A DNA stretch of 64,000 nucleotides from Rouxiella badensis (lineage in GTDB: Bacteria > Pseudomonadota > Gammaproteobacteria > Enterobacterales > Enterobacteriaceae): the NCBI RefSeq assembly GCF_002093665.1, contig NZ_MRWE01000012.1, positions 1-64,000 of the forward strand, in the 5' to 3' direction. Positions 1 to 7,583 of the stretch are shown here, piece by piece (position 1 is the stretch's first letter; every line of letters begins with the position of its first letter). The notes under the pieces were generated by a model, which saw only the letters and a program-made list of their open reading frames with translations, made no database searches and was not told the DNA's origin. Made by a program: the position numbers and the translations under genes.

Positions 1-68
1 ACCTTGAATATATTATCTAACTTAACTTAGCTTGTGAAGCCTGATGGCTAACAAAGCTTAGGAGAGCG

Positions 69-134
69 ATGCACAATCTCATCGGACTGCGCAGCGGCAG
101 AGCAGAAAAGCGACCTTTGGAGGACATCTTATGA
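69..134 (+). CDS. Possible 21-residue leader ORF coupled to the antiterminator gene
   Basis: An ATG preceded by AGGAGAG opens a 21-codon frame (begins MHNLIGLRSG, ends LEDIL). Its TGA overlaps the ATG of the antiterminator gene in an ATGA junction. An in-frame stop upstream shows it is not the tail of a longer gene. The arrangement looks like translational coupling. The peptide is not recognised and has no motif, so it may have no function beyond delivering ribosomes to the next gene. Confidence 0.4.
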   Translation: MHNLIGLRSGRAEKRPLEDIL

Positions 135-562
135 GAGATATACCACAAGTTTTAGAGCGCTGGGGCGGCTGGGCAGCTGCAAACAACAGTCAACTTGACT
201 GGCAGAAAACGGCCGCCGGTTTCAGAAGCCTGCTCCCCGATACCTATAAGTCACGACTTTCATGCTGCGATGATGATGGTCTGCTGATTGACGGCTGCGT
301 AACCCGACTAAAAAACCTTAAACCAGAGGAATACCAGATTCTGATTCTTCATTATGTGATGAATCAGCCTAAGCGAGCGATCGCTCGTGCAATGAAGAGG
401 GATGAGAAACTGGTACGCATTATGCTGCAAATGGCAGAAGGATTTGTGGAGGGCTGCCTGGCTACGCTCGATACCCGGCTGGACATGGACCCGATGGTTG
501 AAATTTATAAAGAACCAAAAAAAGTGCTCACGCGGTCCGCAAAAAGCCGTTTATTCTATTAA
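131..562 (+). CDS. Phage antiterminator Q-like protein
   Basis: 143 residues. The opening MRDIPQVLERWGGWAA is characteristic of the phage antitermination Q family (PF06530), short DNA- and RNA polymerase-binding proteins that let polymerase read through the terminator after the late promoter. Residues 55-110 are rich in helix, with an HTH-like stretch around 75-100 (AIARAMKRDEKLVRIML). An SD (GGAGG, 119-123) precedes the ATG. It is followed by two hairpin terminators and then the lysis genes, the expected position for Q controlling late transcription. The last 12 codons and downstream sequence recur in degenerate form at 1406-1557. Confidence 0.85.
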   Translation: MRDIPQVLERWGGWAAANNSQLDWQKTAAGFRSLLPDTYKSRLSCCDDDGLLIDGCVTRLKNLKPEEYQILILHYVMNQPKRAIARAMKRDEKLVRIMLQMAEGFVEGCLATLDTRLDMDPMVEIYKEPKKVLTRSAKSRLFY

Positions 563-599
563 AAGTGGTTACTGAGTCACGTAGCCCTATCCCATAAAA

Positions 600-620
600 C
601 CTCGCTTCGGCGGGGTTTTT
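600..620 (+). terminator. Rho-independent terminator after antiterminator gene
   Basis: A CCTCGC/GCGGGG stem with a TTCG tetraloop is followed by five T. Its place just after Q suits the terminator that Q overrides. Confidence 0.75.
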
Positions 621-630
621 ACGTTCTAAA

Positions 631-656
631 GGGCCACTTCGGTGGCCCTTTTTTAT
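631..656 (+). terminator. Second tandem terminator
   Basis: A GGGCCAC/GTGGCCC stem with a TTCG-type loop is followed by six T. It forms a tandem terminator with the hairpin at 600-620, and both are echoed in the second repeat copy. Confidence 0.75.
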
Positions 657-778
657 TGGATTCAATTTTACCCTCCACGAGGACAGGCAAAATGATTAAG
701 TGCTTCCTTGTCTGGCTGAAAGGTCTTTATTACACCTCGAATAATCCCGCAGAAACATACATAACTCAGGAGAATATG

Positions 779-1351
779 ATGACGACATTAACACTTGTAG
801 CCGTACTGGATAATCAGCTTGCCGATGCGGTCGCTGCAGACAGCGTACAGGCCACGGTCGTCGACGACACCGGTGCTGCCGTCTCGGGCGTAAGTGTCAC
901 TTTTAGCGCAGATAACGGTGCAAAAGTCACCGCAGTGTCAACGTCTACCGATGAGAAGGGCCAAATTACCGCAAGCGTTATCAGTTTGACCGCGGGTAGC
1001 GCCACCGTGACCGCTACACTAACGGATGGAACGGCTGCTGCTGTTGTCGTCAATTTCAGCGCGACGACATCTTTGGTTGCAACTACTGCATCTCCCGTTG
1101 TTACCGAGGTGATGGCTGCCTCTTCAAACTCAGCCTCTGATGCCACGACAACATCTGCTGTCGAAGCCGCTGTGACCTCCACCGATACAACGACTGCGAG
1201 CAAGACTAATACGGATACGACGACCTTGTCACCGCTTGCGGAGCTAAAAACCAAGAGCGAAGCGTTCTTTGCCTTTGTCGAACAGGGCATTAAGGTCCTT
1301 GGGAAGGATGCAGAAGCGGAGTTGGTGGCGTTGAAAGAAAAATACCTGTAG
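779..1351 (+). CDS. Small Ig-like (Big_1-type) domain phage protein
   Basis: 190 residues if started at the ATG at 779, six bases after AGGAG. A longer in-frame opening at 656 overlaps a terminator and is unlikely. Residues 1-92 look like one bacterial Ig-like fold of the invasin/Big_1 type: alternating hydrophobics, DDTGAAVSGVSVTFSA, and a GSATVTATLTDG strand. A Ser/Thr/Ala-rich linker (about 93-150) follows, then a charged helical tail (LAELKTKSEAFFAFVEQ to the end). No signal peptide is seen. Phage Ig-like domains often decorate virions or bind surface sugars. The direct repeat around it suggests an accessory (moron-like) gene; its function here is unknown. Confidence 0.65.
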   Translation: MTTLTLVAVLDNQLADAVAADSVQATVVDDTGAAVSGVSVTFSADNGAKVTAVSTSTDEKGQITASVISLTAGSATVTATLTDGTAAAVVVNFSATTSLVATTASPVVTEVMAASSNSASDATTTSAVEAAVTSTDTTTASKTNTDTTTLSPLAELKTKSEAFFAFVEQGIKVLGKDAEAELVALKEKYL

Positions 1352-1362
1352 AGCCACTATGG

Positions 1363-1381
1363 AGCCCATATTCTGGGCTCG
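1363..1381 (+). terminator. Hairpin after Ig-like gene
   Basis: A perfect GAGCCCA/TGGGCTC inverted repeat with a five-base loop lies just after the stop codon. No T run follows, only an A/T-rich stretch, so termination is probably weak. Confidence 0.45.
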
Positions 1382-1405
1382 CTTAATATTAAAAAATTAA
1401 AAAAA

Positions 1406-1557
1406 CTCACGCGGTCCGAAAATCATCCTCTACTCTGTTAAAAGTGGTTGCTGAGTTCGGTAACTGTAAAAATTTTAAAACCTCGCCCTGGCGGGGTTTT
1501 GTCTTTTTGGCGGGTCATACTTTCAGAAGGGTCACTGAGGTGGCCCTTTTTTATTGG
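1406..1557 (+). repeat. Post-Q direct repeat, copy B
   Basis: Second copy of the segment at 527-659. It contains a degraded version of the Q 3' end without an open frame, and two terminator hairpins (about 1481-1501 and 1530-1553). It is longer than copy A mainly through about 18 extra bases between the two hairpins. It lies upstream of the holin gene. Confidence 0.8.
1481..1502 (+). terminator. Terminator in repeat copy B
   Basis: CCTCGC/GCGGGG stem followed by TTTTGT, the counterpart of the hairpin at 600-620 with a different loop. Confidence 0.6.
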
Positions 1558-1705
1558 CCTTTCTATCAACCCCTTTCTATTGATTCCTTTCTACAGACCA
1601 TGAAGGGCCTTCGAGCGCCTGGTGTAACACAACGTAGCCTAGGATGCTTTAACGCTATTCCCCGAGACCATAGAGCACAACCAACGACAGTTGGAGGTGG
1701 AGACG

Positions 1706-2011
1706 ATGAAAATGAACCCACAAAGTGACGGATTCTGGACGCATTTCTGGGCGACGATCACCGCACTCTTTAGTGCGGCGGGTCTGACTACCGAGCAATG
1801 GATTTATGTGTTTTGTGCCATTTTTGGCGCATTGCTTTCTTTCAATTCCTACCTCAACAACAAACGTGCCTTGAAAGAAAGGCAGAACGAAGATGAAAAA
1901 AGAACGGAGATCCTACGCTCCTATCTCGCTGGCAGGAAAAATAATGCCGAAGTCGTGCCGGCAAACGTTGCTGAAGAGGTAAAAGATGTCATGAACAAGG
2001 TAGGTACCTGA
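1706..2011 (+). CDS. Phage holin
   Basis: 101 residues from the ATG at 1706, eight bases after GGAGG; an in-frame TTG at 1691 overlaps that SD and is rejected. One clear hydrophobic segment spans about residues 30-50 (WIYVFCAIFGALLSF), with a weaker one near 11-26, and a charged C-terminal half is rich in Lys, Arg and Glu. Size and layout fit small phage holins, which form membrane lesions that trigger lysis. Its TGA overlaps the endolysin ATG, as is usual in lysis cassettes. The exact holin family is not certain. Confidence 0.75.
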   Translation: MKMNPQSDGFWTHFWATITALFSAAGLTTEQWIYVFCAIFGALLSFNSYLNNKRALKERQNEDEKRTEILRSYLAGRKNNAEVVPANVAEEVKDVMNKVGT

Positions 2012-2505
2012 TGGTGATGTCACCTGTTTTAAAAAGCAAATTAGTGAAGTTGAGCGGGGCAACCGCGCTAACGATTGTGATCGCTTTACTCGGTGGGCCA
2101 GAAGGCATTGAAGGGCAGAAAAGTACGCCGTACCGCGATGTTGGTGGCGTATGGACGGTGTGCAGTGGCATCACAGGGCCAGACGTCATTCCCGGGAAGT
2201 ACTACTCGGACAAAGAGTGTGAGGAACTGTTGGTCAAACATTTGGCTCCGGTCAAGAAAGCGGTCGATGCGGCGGTAAAAGTGCCTGTTGATAACTATAC
2301 CCGAGCCGCCCTTTATTCTTTCGCCTACAACGTGGGCATCAGCGCATTCCAGCACTCTTCGTTGCTAAGAAACCTCAATGCCGGTGATACGCAGCAGGCC
2401 TGCGACGGCCTGCGAAAATGGGTTTATGTCAATAAACAGCGTAATCGTGGCCTGATAAACCGCCGTGAAATTGACCGGCAAGTCTGTCTAATGGGGCAAA
2501 CATGA
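2011..2505 (+). CDS. SAR endolysin, GH24 lysozyme
   Basis: 164 residues. The T4-lysozyme catalytic triad spacing is present: Glu34, Asp43 and Thr49 (E-8-D-5-T) in GPEGIEG...YRDVGGVWTVCSG. It should cleave the MurNAc-GlcNAc bond of peptidoglycan. Residues 11-29 form a weakly hydrophobic, Gly/Ala-rich N-terminal segment without a signal-peptidase site. This is typical of signal-anchor-release endolysins, which reach the periplasm through Sec and become active on release. Cys51 close to the active site could take part in redox control as in P1 Lyz, which is an inference. The ATG overlaps the holin stop, and its own stop overlaps the Rz start. Confidence 0.9.
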   Translation: MVMSPVLKSKLVKLSGATALTIVIALLGGPEGIEGQKSTPYRDVGGVWTVCSGITGPDVIPGKYYSDKECEELLVKHLAPVKKAVDAAVKVPVDNYTRAALYSFAYNVGISAFQHSSLLRNLNAGDTQQACDGLRKWVYVNKQRNRGLINRREIDRQVCLMGQT

Positions 2506-2855
2506 TCAACAAAATCGCCGTGATAACTACCCTGCTGATTCTGGCCTGCATCGGCCTGTTGATGGCTATCGCCTTTCATTTTTACGGTAAGACGGTTTCA
2601 CAGGAGAAAGCACTCTCTTCTCTTACCGAACAGAAAAATGAGGCTGAGTTTATCACTCAGTCACAGGCCTTAAGCGTGGGCATATTCAATCAGATTTCAG
2701 GAGCGACGCTGAATGAACAAAAAAATAATCAGGCCGCTAGCCAGCAACGCCAGACCGTTATTAAAACGCTGCTTGAAACGGCACCTTGCGCTGTGGTGTC
2801 TGTGCCTGCTGCCGCTAATGACAGCCTGCTCAACCACTACAACGCAGTACGTTAA
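2502..2855 (+). CDS. Rz-like inner-membrane spanin
   Basis: 117 residues. An N-terminal membrane anchor (about 5-27, IAVITTLLILACIGLLMAI) is followed by a periplasmic helical region rich in Gln, Glu and Ala, the layout of i-spanins. The i-spanin joins the outer-membrane partner Rz1 to disrupt the outer membrane at the end of lysis. The ATG overlaps the endolysin TGA (ATGA). The last 143 bases also encode the start of Rz1 in another frame, which strongly supports the assignment. Confidence 0.85.
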   Translation: MINKIAVITTLLILACIGLLMAIAFHFYGKTVSQEKALSSLTEQKNEAEFITQSQALSVGIFNQISGATLNEQKNNQAASQQRQTVIKTLLETAPCAVVSVPAAANDSLLNHYNAVR

Positions 2856-3036
2856 GACACCCGTGACGCCAATACCGGCCAATCTGCTGGCGCAGTGCGA
2901 CCCCTCACCTCCACCCGATAACCCTCTTACCTATGGCTCCTCCGTTCTATGGAATGAGCTGTTACTGACCGACCTGCAAAACTGTAATACCCAGCTCGAT
3001 GGCATCCGCCAAATAGAACAGGCCAGGCAGAAATAG
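2713..3036 (+). CDS. Rz1-like outer-membrane spanin lipoprotein
   Basis: 107 residues, starting inside Rz in the +1 frame and running 181 bases beyond its stop. The lipobox LMTAC places the lipidated Cys at about residue 39, after a hydrophobic signal (LALWCLCLLPL). The mature part is Pro-rich (TPVTPIPANLL, PSPPPDNP), as in Rz1 o-spanins. AGGAG ten bases before the ATG supports this start, although the 38-residue signal region is long. Lambda Rz1 lies wholly within Rz, whereas this is the partly overlapping type. Confidence 0.85.
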   Translation: MNKKIIRPLASNARPLLKRCLKRHLALWCLCLLPLMTACSTTTTQYVKTPVTPIPANLLAQCDPSPPPDNPLTYGSSVLWNELLLTDLQNCNTQLDGIRQIEQARQK

Positions 3037-3101
3037 CCTGCGCTACTGCGTGAATTTTACGCAAACAACCACGACTCCACCCAACCCAAAAGGATATACC
3101 C

Positions 3102-5102
3102 ATGACGACTATTACCCTGATTTGCCCAAGCAATGGCGCTGCGGCTGACGGTAGCTCTCAAGATGTATTGGCAATGACCTGTGTTGATTCAAGTGGCAAA
3201 GCGGTGTCCGGGCAAGTTATTACTCTTACTGCAACGACAGGAGTCACCCTGAGCGCGACCTCGGTGACAACTGACTCCACCGGTGTGGCTTCTGCTTACG
3301 CAACAAGCACTACCAAAGGCACATTTACCGTAACCGCAGCGTCAAGCGGAGCGACCTCTGTACCCTGTGCCGTTATCTTTACCGACGGCTATGAGACTGC
3401 GGCAGCAAACCGCGTGTTAAGTACCATGCAAACCGCATTGGCAGGGACCGGTGGCGCTAACTATGTTGGCTGGAACAGCAGCGTCAGCTATAGCGCAGGC
3501 ACGCTGGGCGCAGCGTTCAATTCAGGTACCACACAGCTAAGCTCGCTCACTTCAAAACAGGCGCGTTGGATTGATATCGAAGATTACGCTGATACCAATT
3601 CCGCAGCCGGTGACTGGACCACGGCGATTCAGGCAGCGATTGACGCGACCAACACCCTTGGAATCTATAACGTGCGAGGCACGGGTTCTTATGCCGTGAG
3701 CAGCACGGTAAAAATTCGCAATGTGCCGTCTTCAGGCCTGAATATCGCGATTTACAAAATCACGACCCTGAGTGCATTTCCAAGCAATACCACTTTCTGG
3801 GATGCGACACCGGTAATTTCAATTGGTGATACTACCGGCAACATCGTTGGATTGAACCTGTTCATCAACTATCTGGATGGTGGCAGCAAGGCAGACGGTA
3901 TTACTGGTGTTTCTTACGGTTACGGTACCTCTCACGTTCATATCGGCTATGCGACGAACTGTATTGCGGTCATGCGTATGGGGCAGCATGACTACACCAG
4001 TGCGACTAACTGGATAACCGGTGATAACTGGGTAGGCAACTGGATGGGCGTCTATCTGGCCAACGGTACCAGCGGAACCAGTCCGATTGTTGAAGCCTGG
4101 ATCATCGACGTCAAATTTATCGCCAATAACCGCTGGGGCGGCATGTGGTACTTTGATGCCGGTCAGTACGGTCAGATTCGCGGCGACTGGGATTATAACG
4201 GGACCTACCTCGCTGTTCTCGGTCTGAGCACCACCACTGGGCTGTCTTCCATTGCCGGCCAGACGGGGCTGAAACTCACCGATGGCACGACCCAGATGGA
4301 GTTCCTATTCTACTATACCTATCAGGGTACGACCTACATTGTTGTGGCGGCTTCCAGCAATATCTCCAAAGCCAGCGGCACGGGTGCGGTACCCTGGACT
4401 GCAGGCTCAACTATCAGCTGTACCACAGTAACCGGCGTATCACTGGTATTTAGCACCTCGGAAATCGCAGGGGATAACGCTAGCGGCAGTAACTACTTCG
4501 ACATTCTGCATGACTTCGAACGTGCACCTTTTGGTCGAATTCAGGTTGTTGCAGGTTACATCTCCGGCATCATTGGCGGCAACTTGTATACCTCAAGTTT
4601 CCAGTATCAAAACTCGTTCTCAGGCACCACCGACAGTTTCCGGGGCTTCGGCATTTCCAACTCGGGTACGGCACTGTCGTTTTACAACTATGCGCTGGCT
4701 AGCACGCCTATAGCGAACTTCACGTCCAGCTACGTGAACTTCCCTTCGAAGTTGTCTACAGCGTATCGTCTGATTGAAGGGGGCGCTTTTGCCAGTCAGA
4801 TTGCCGCCTCGTCCAGCACAACATCGGCGCTATTAACCTTAGTGGATCAGAGCACCGACAAATATTACGCCGAGGGGACTATGTATGATATTACCCTCAA
4901 AACCAACTACGCGGGCACCTGTGGTTCATACCGCGTATTCGTTATTTCCTCAGGCGGATCGTACTCTCACGTTGTTGTTTCGACCTACAGTGGGGACGCG
5001 ATTGCTGTTACCTTCACGGATACGACGTCTGGCGTGCAGATGAACTTCCGTCAGGAAGCGCAAACGTCGATGGCTGTGGCCGTCAACGCCATCAGGATTT
5101 AA
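3102..5102 (+). CDS. Phage tailspike with N-terminal Ig-like domain
   Basis: 666 residues. Residues 1-92 are an Ig-like (Big_1-type) domain (VDSSGKAVSGQVITLTA, TTDSTGVASAYA), resembling the small Ig-like protein at 779. From about residue 150 comes the entry of a right-handed beta-helix of the pectate-lyase/tailspike class (WIDIEDYADTNSAAGDWTTAIQAAIDA). Repetitive Gly/Ser/Thr/Asn-rich strands follow to about 560, then a C-terminal beta-rich domain that may trimerise. Such spikes bind and often cleave capsule or O-antigen. Catalytic residues cannot be assigned by eye. An AAAGGA SD precedes the ATG. It is isolated from any other tail gene. Confidence 0.75.
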   Translation: MTTITLICPSNGAAADGSSQDVLAMTCVDSSGKAVSGQVITLTATTGVTLSATSVTTDSTGVASAYATSTTKGTFTVTAASSGATSVPCAVIFTDGYETAAANRVLSTMQTALAGTGGANYVGWNSSVSYSAGTLGAAFNSGTTQLSSLTSKQARWIDIEDYADTNSAAGDWTTAIQAAIDATNTLGIYNVRGTGSYAVSSTVKIRNVPSSGLNIAIYKITTLSAFPSNTTFWDATPVISIGDTTGNIVGLNLFINYLDGGSKADGITGVSYGYGTSHVHIGYATNCIAVMRMGQHDYTSATNWITGDNWVGNWMGVYLANGTSGTSPIVEAWIIDVKFIANNRWGGMWYFDAGQYGQIRGDWDYNGTYLAVLGLSTTTGLSSIAGQTGLKLTDGTTQMEFLFYYTYQGTTYIVVAASSNISKASGTGAVPWTAGSTISCTTVTGVSLVFSTSEIAGDNASGSNYFDILHDFERAPFGRIQVVAGYISGIIGGNLYTSSFQYQNSFSGTTDSFRGFGISNSGTALSFYNYALASTPIANFTSSYVNFPSKLSTAYRLIEGGAFASQIAASSSTTSALLTLVDQSTDKYYAEGTMYDITLKTNYAGTCGSYRVFVISSGGSYSHVVVSTYSGDAIAVTFTDTTSGVQMNFRQEAQTSMAVAVNAIRI

Positions 5103-5132
5103 GGTTATTTGCCTCAGAAAATTAACCTATCC

Positions 5133-5162
5133 ACGGGCAGCAGCCCCTCGCTGCCCGTTATT
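5133..5162 (+). terminator. Terminator after tailspike gene
   Basis: An ACGGGCAGC/GCTGCCCGT perfect nine-base stem followed by a T-containing stretch closes the prophage segment. Confidence 0.65.
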
Positions 5163-5189
5163 CTCTGCTAATGGTGTATTTGTAAGCAA

Positions 5190-5201
5190 TTTGTTACAAA
5201 C
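5190..5201 (+). promoter_or_regulatory. Candidate operator upstream of FUSC gene 1
   Basis: The 12-mer tttgttacaaac contains a perfect TTTGT-T-ACAAA palindrome and lies about 81 bases before the FUSC start. The identical 12-mer lies about 71 bases before the paralogous gene at 9122. A similar ggtataaaat block follows in both leaders (5239 and 9077). The regulator is unknown. Confidence 0.45.
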
Positions 5202-5282
5202 TTAATATTTGCAGAACGCAGCACTATTATCTCGATCGGTATAAAATGCTGTTTTAGAAAATTGTGAACTGTTGATAAAAAT

Positions 5283-7352
5283 ATGAAATGGTTAACAAAA
5301 AGTGCGCTTTTGTTTGCGGTAAAAACCTGCATAGCGGCTTTTTTAGCGTTATATATTGCACTTAAGCTGAATCTCGATAAGCCCGCATGGGCCATGGTCT
5401 CGGTTTACGTTATCTCTCAACTCTATTCGGCCTCCACGCTGTCGAAAGCGCTGTTTCGCTTTTTAGGCACCGTACTGGGCGGGATATTCATTTTTATCAT
5501 TTATCCTCTCACCGTACAGCACCCCCTGCTTTTCAGCCTCAGTGTGTCGCTGTGGGTCGCTGTCTGTCTGTTTCTTTCTCTTCACGATCGCACGCCGAAA
5601 AGCTATGTGTTTATGCTGGCCGGGTACAGCGCCGCAATCATGGGCTTTGCCGATGTGACTACGCCGCTGAGCATTACCTATACGGTGATTTCGCGGGTAG
5701 AAGAGATTACCGTCGCCATTATCTGTAGTAGCCTAATCCACATGCTGGTGTTTCCGGTGCGAATGCGCAATCTGTTGGAAAGCACCGTCAACAACTGGTA
5801 CAACAGCGCCAAAAGCCTCTGTAATGAGCTGCTGACCGCAGAATCCAAAGACAGCACCCCGGAGCGTGACCAGATTCTGGTGCAGATGGCTAACTATCCG
5901 CTCAACGTTGAAACCTTGATAACTCACCTGGTTTACGAAGGGGATTCGGCCAGAAAGCTCATTCGGCTGGTGGGGGCACAGTATCAACATCTCTCTTATC
6001 TTATCCCGACCCTGACCGCGATTGAAAAGCGCCTGAGCCTGCTGGCAGAGCAGGGGATAAGCTTCCCCGATTTTGTCGCCGAGTCGTTTAGCCATTTTCT
6101 TCAGTGGCTCAACAGCCCGGAGGAAAGCGGCAATGCGCAGCGGATTCAGGACGACATCGGCGCGTCGCAGGAAAGGATAAAAACGCTTTATGCCAGCGGT
6201 AATATCAGCGCAGAGGAAAGTCTGCTGCTCATTGGCCTGATGGAACGTTTGTTGAATTTCATTCGTCTTTCCGAATCCTATCTGGGTGCTAAAGAGCGTG
6301 TGAACTTGATGGGGCAGCAGCGAAAACGCAATAAAGACAAGTTAATCAGAAGGCATGCTGACCGCGGGATGATCCTGCTTTCCTGCTTTACCGCCTTCTT
6401 TGCGACCATGGTCGGCTGCCTGTTCTGGATTGGCACCGGCTGGAAAGACGGATCAACGGCGCCGATGATGGGGGCGGTCGTATGCTCATTCTTTGCCTCA
6501 CTCGACAGTCCTATTGGCTCGATGAAAGTCTTTCTGAAGGGCGTACTGGTGGCTATCGCGGTCAGTATCATATATGTCGGGATTTTTATTCCCGGTACCG
6601 TTACCTTCGAATCGCTGATAATCGTTCTGGCACCGGGCCTGATTGCTTTGGGGCTGGTCATCGCCAATCCGTCGACCAACTTTATCGGGCTGATTATTGC
6701 GACCCAGATCCCCGGTTTTATCGGTATGACGCACAATCTCAAACCTGATTTACTGTCGATTATCAATGCCGCTATTTCCACCGTCGTGGGCATTGTGATA
6801 GCCGTAGTCATTACAGCCGTTTTGCGTAATAAAAGGCCTGCGTGGACTGCCCGTCGCGTGCTGCGCAGAGGCGTCAAAGAGCTGCTGCAGTTTACCTCCG
6901 AGATCAAGATGAACGCGTCGTCGTTGCTGTCGCGTCAGCAGTATGTCGCCAGCATGATAGACAAGATAAACATCATTCTGCCGCGAAATAAGGTCGATCC
7001 TATCCCAGGTGTGGCGTTGGGCGGCAATCTGATCACTGAAATCTGGCTCGGCGTAAACTGCTACGACTTTTATGCGCGTCATCACCAGTTGCTCAAAGAC
7101 AATACTCTCGACAGCGATGCGCTGATGGCTGAGATTACCGGCTATTTTAAAAAGCGGTTGAGGAATATCTACATCGCGCCGCCGCAGTCGCTGCTTGATG
7201 AACTGGATAAACTGCTGCTGCGCACCGAAACACTTTGCCGCTCAGACATGCAGCTCTTCGCGCCGCTGTTTTATCTGTTTAACATTCGCATGGCGCTCTA
7301 TCCGGCGCTGCGTTGGCCAGCCGAAGAAAATACTCTGCCGTTAACTCAATAA
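5283..7352 (+). CDS. FUSC family inner-membrane protein (AaeB/YccS-like), copy 1
   Basis: 689 residues with the FUSC layout: an N-terminal membrane block (about residues 8-160), a cytoplasmic helical region (about 160-355), a second membrane block (about 360-520, starting LLSCFTAFFATMVGCLFWIGTGWKDG) and a soluble C-terminal region. The TGWKDGSTAPMMGAVVCSFFA stretch resembles the conserved second-half motif of AaeB-like proteins. AaeB works with AaeA to export aromatic acids, and no membrane-fusion partner is encoded next to this gene. A close paralogue lies at 9122 with shiA between. The substrate is unknown; a link with aromatic acids is inferred from family and neighbour. Confidence 0.8.
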   Translation: MKWLTKSALLFAVKTCIAAFLALYIALKLNLDKPAWAMVSVYVISQLYSASTLSKALFRFLGTVLGGIFIFIIYPLTVQHPLLFSLSVSLWVAVCLFLSLHDRTPKSYVFMLAGYSAAIMGFADVTTPLSITYTVISRVEEITVAIICSSLIHMLVFPVRMRNLLESTVNNWYNSAKSLCNELLTAESKDSTPERDQILVQMANYPLNVETLITHLVYEGDSARKLIRLVGAQYQHLSYLIPTLTAIEKRLSLLAEQGISFPDFVAESFSHFLQWLNSPEESGNAQRIQDDIGASQERIKTLYASGNISAEESLLLIGLMERLLNFIRLSESYLGAKERVNLMGQQRKRNKDKLIRRHADRGMILLSCFTAFFATMVGCLFWIGTGWKDGSTAPMMGAVVCSFFASLDSPIGSMKVFLKGVLVAIAVSIIYVGIFIPGTVTFESLIIVLAPGLIALGLVIANPSTNFIGLIIATQIPGFIGMTHNLKPDLLSIINAAISTVVGIVIAVVITAVLRNKRPAWTARRVLRRGVKELLQFTSEIKMNASSLLSRQQYVASMIDKINIILPRNKVDPIPGVALGGNLITEIWLGVNCYDFYARHHQLLKDNTLDSDALMAEITGYFKKRLRNIYIAPPQSLLDELDKLLLRTETLCRSDMQLFAPLFYLFNIRMALYPALRWPAEENTLPLTQ

Positions 7353-7379
7353 CCTCATAATCTATAAGATAATTATTTA

Positions 7380-7408
7380 AAAGCCTCTGACAAAGGGGCT
7401 TTTTTTAT
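7380..7408 (+). terminator. Terminator after FUSC gene 1
   Basis: An AAAGCC/GGCTTT stem with a long loop is followed by seven T. Confidence 0.6.
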
Positions 7409-7583
7409 GGCCCCTGGGATGAAACCCGACTTAGCGCTAAACTCTTCGCGTATTTTTCTCAAATTTATGTTTCCTCGCACCTGTTGTCAGGGTAGTCTCA
7501 TGGGCCGTCGCAAAATATCGGACGTAACGTAAATCATCCTCGACCAATACTCGTAATAAAAAATAAGTGTAAACAGGACAAGT

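Larger units (their letters stand above)
527..659 (+). repeat. Post-Q direct repeat, copy A
   Basis: Imperfect direct repeat whose second copy lies at 1406-1557. Identical blocks occur in the same order: a 13-mer ctcacgcggtccg (527 and 1406), ttaaaagtggtt followed by ctgagt (559 and 1438), aaaacctcgc (597 and 1477) and gtggccctttttt followed by attgg (642 and 1540). Spacing between the first two blocks is 32 bp in both. Copy A covers the last Q codons and two hairpin terminators. Together the copies frame the Ig-like gene. Confidence 0.8.
1..5102 (+). mobile_element. Prophage remnant: late-control, lysis and tailspike segment
   Basis: A run of same-strand phage genes: Q-type antiterminator, Ig-like protein, holin, SAR endolysin, overlapping Rz/Rz1 spanins and a beta-helix tailspike. 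The gene order from Q to Rz1 is that of lambdoid phages. After Rz1 such phages normally continue into terminase and head genes, but here a tailspike follows after 65 bp and then the chromosomal FUSC gene. The left end lies outside the window, so it cannot be told whether this is a deletion remnant or the end of a rearranged prophage. No integrase, attachment repeat or structural gene is visible here. Confidence 0.85.

Noticed and set aside
814-1290. 158-codon minus-strand frame opposite the Ig-like gene
   Set aside because: Low-complexity Val/Ala/Thr product that mirrors the repetitive + strand gene; no SD.
1444-1728. Open frame between the Ig-like gene and holin
   Set aside because: It runs through repeat copy B and two terminators and overlaps the holin start; no coding character.
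5103-5282. Possible phage attachment site at the right prophage border
   Set aside because: No tRNA end or direct repeat could be tied to it, since the left end of the prophage is outside the window.
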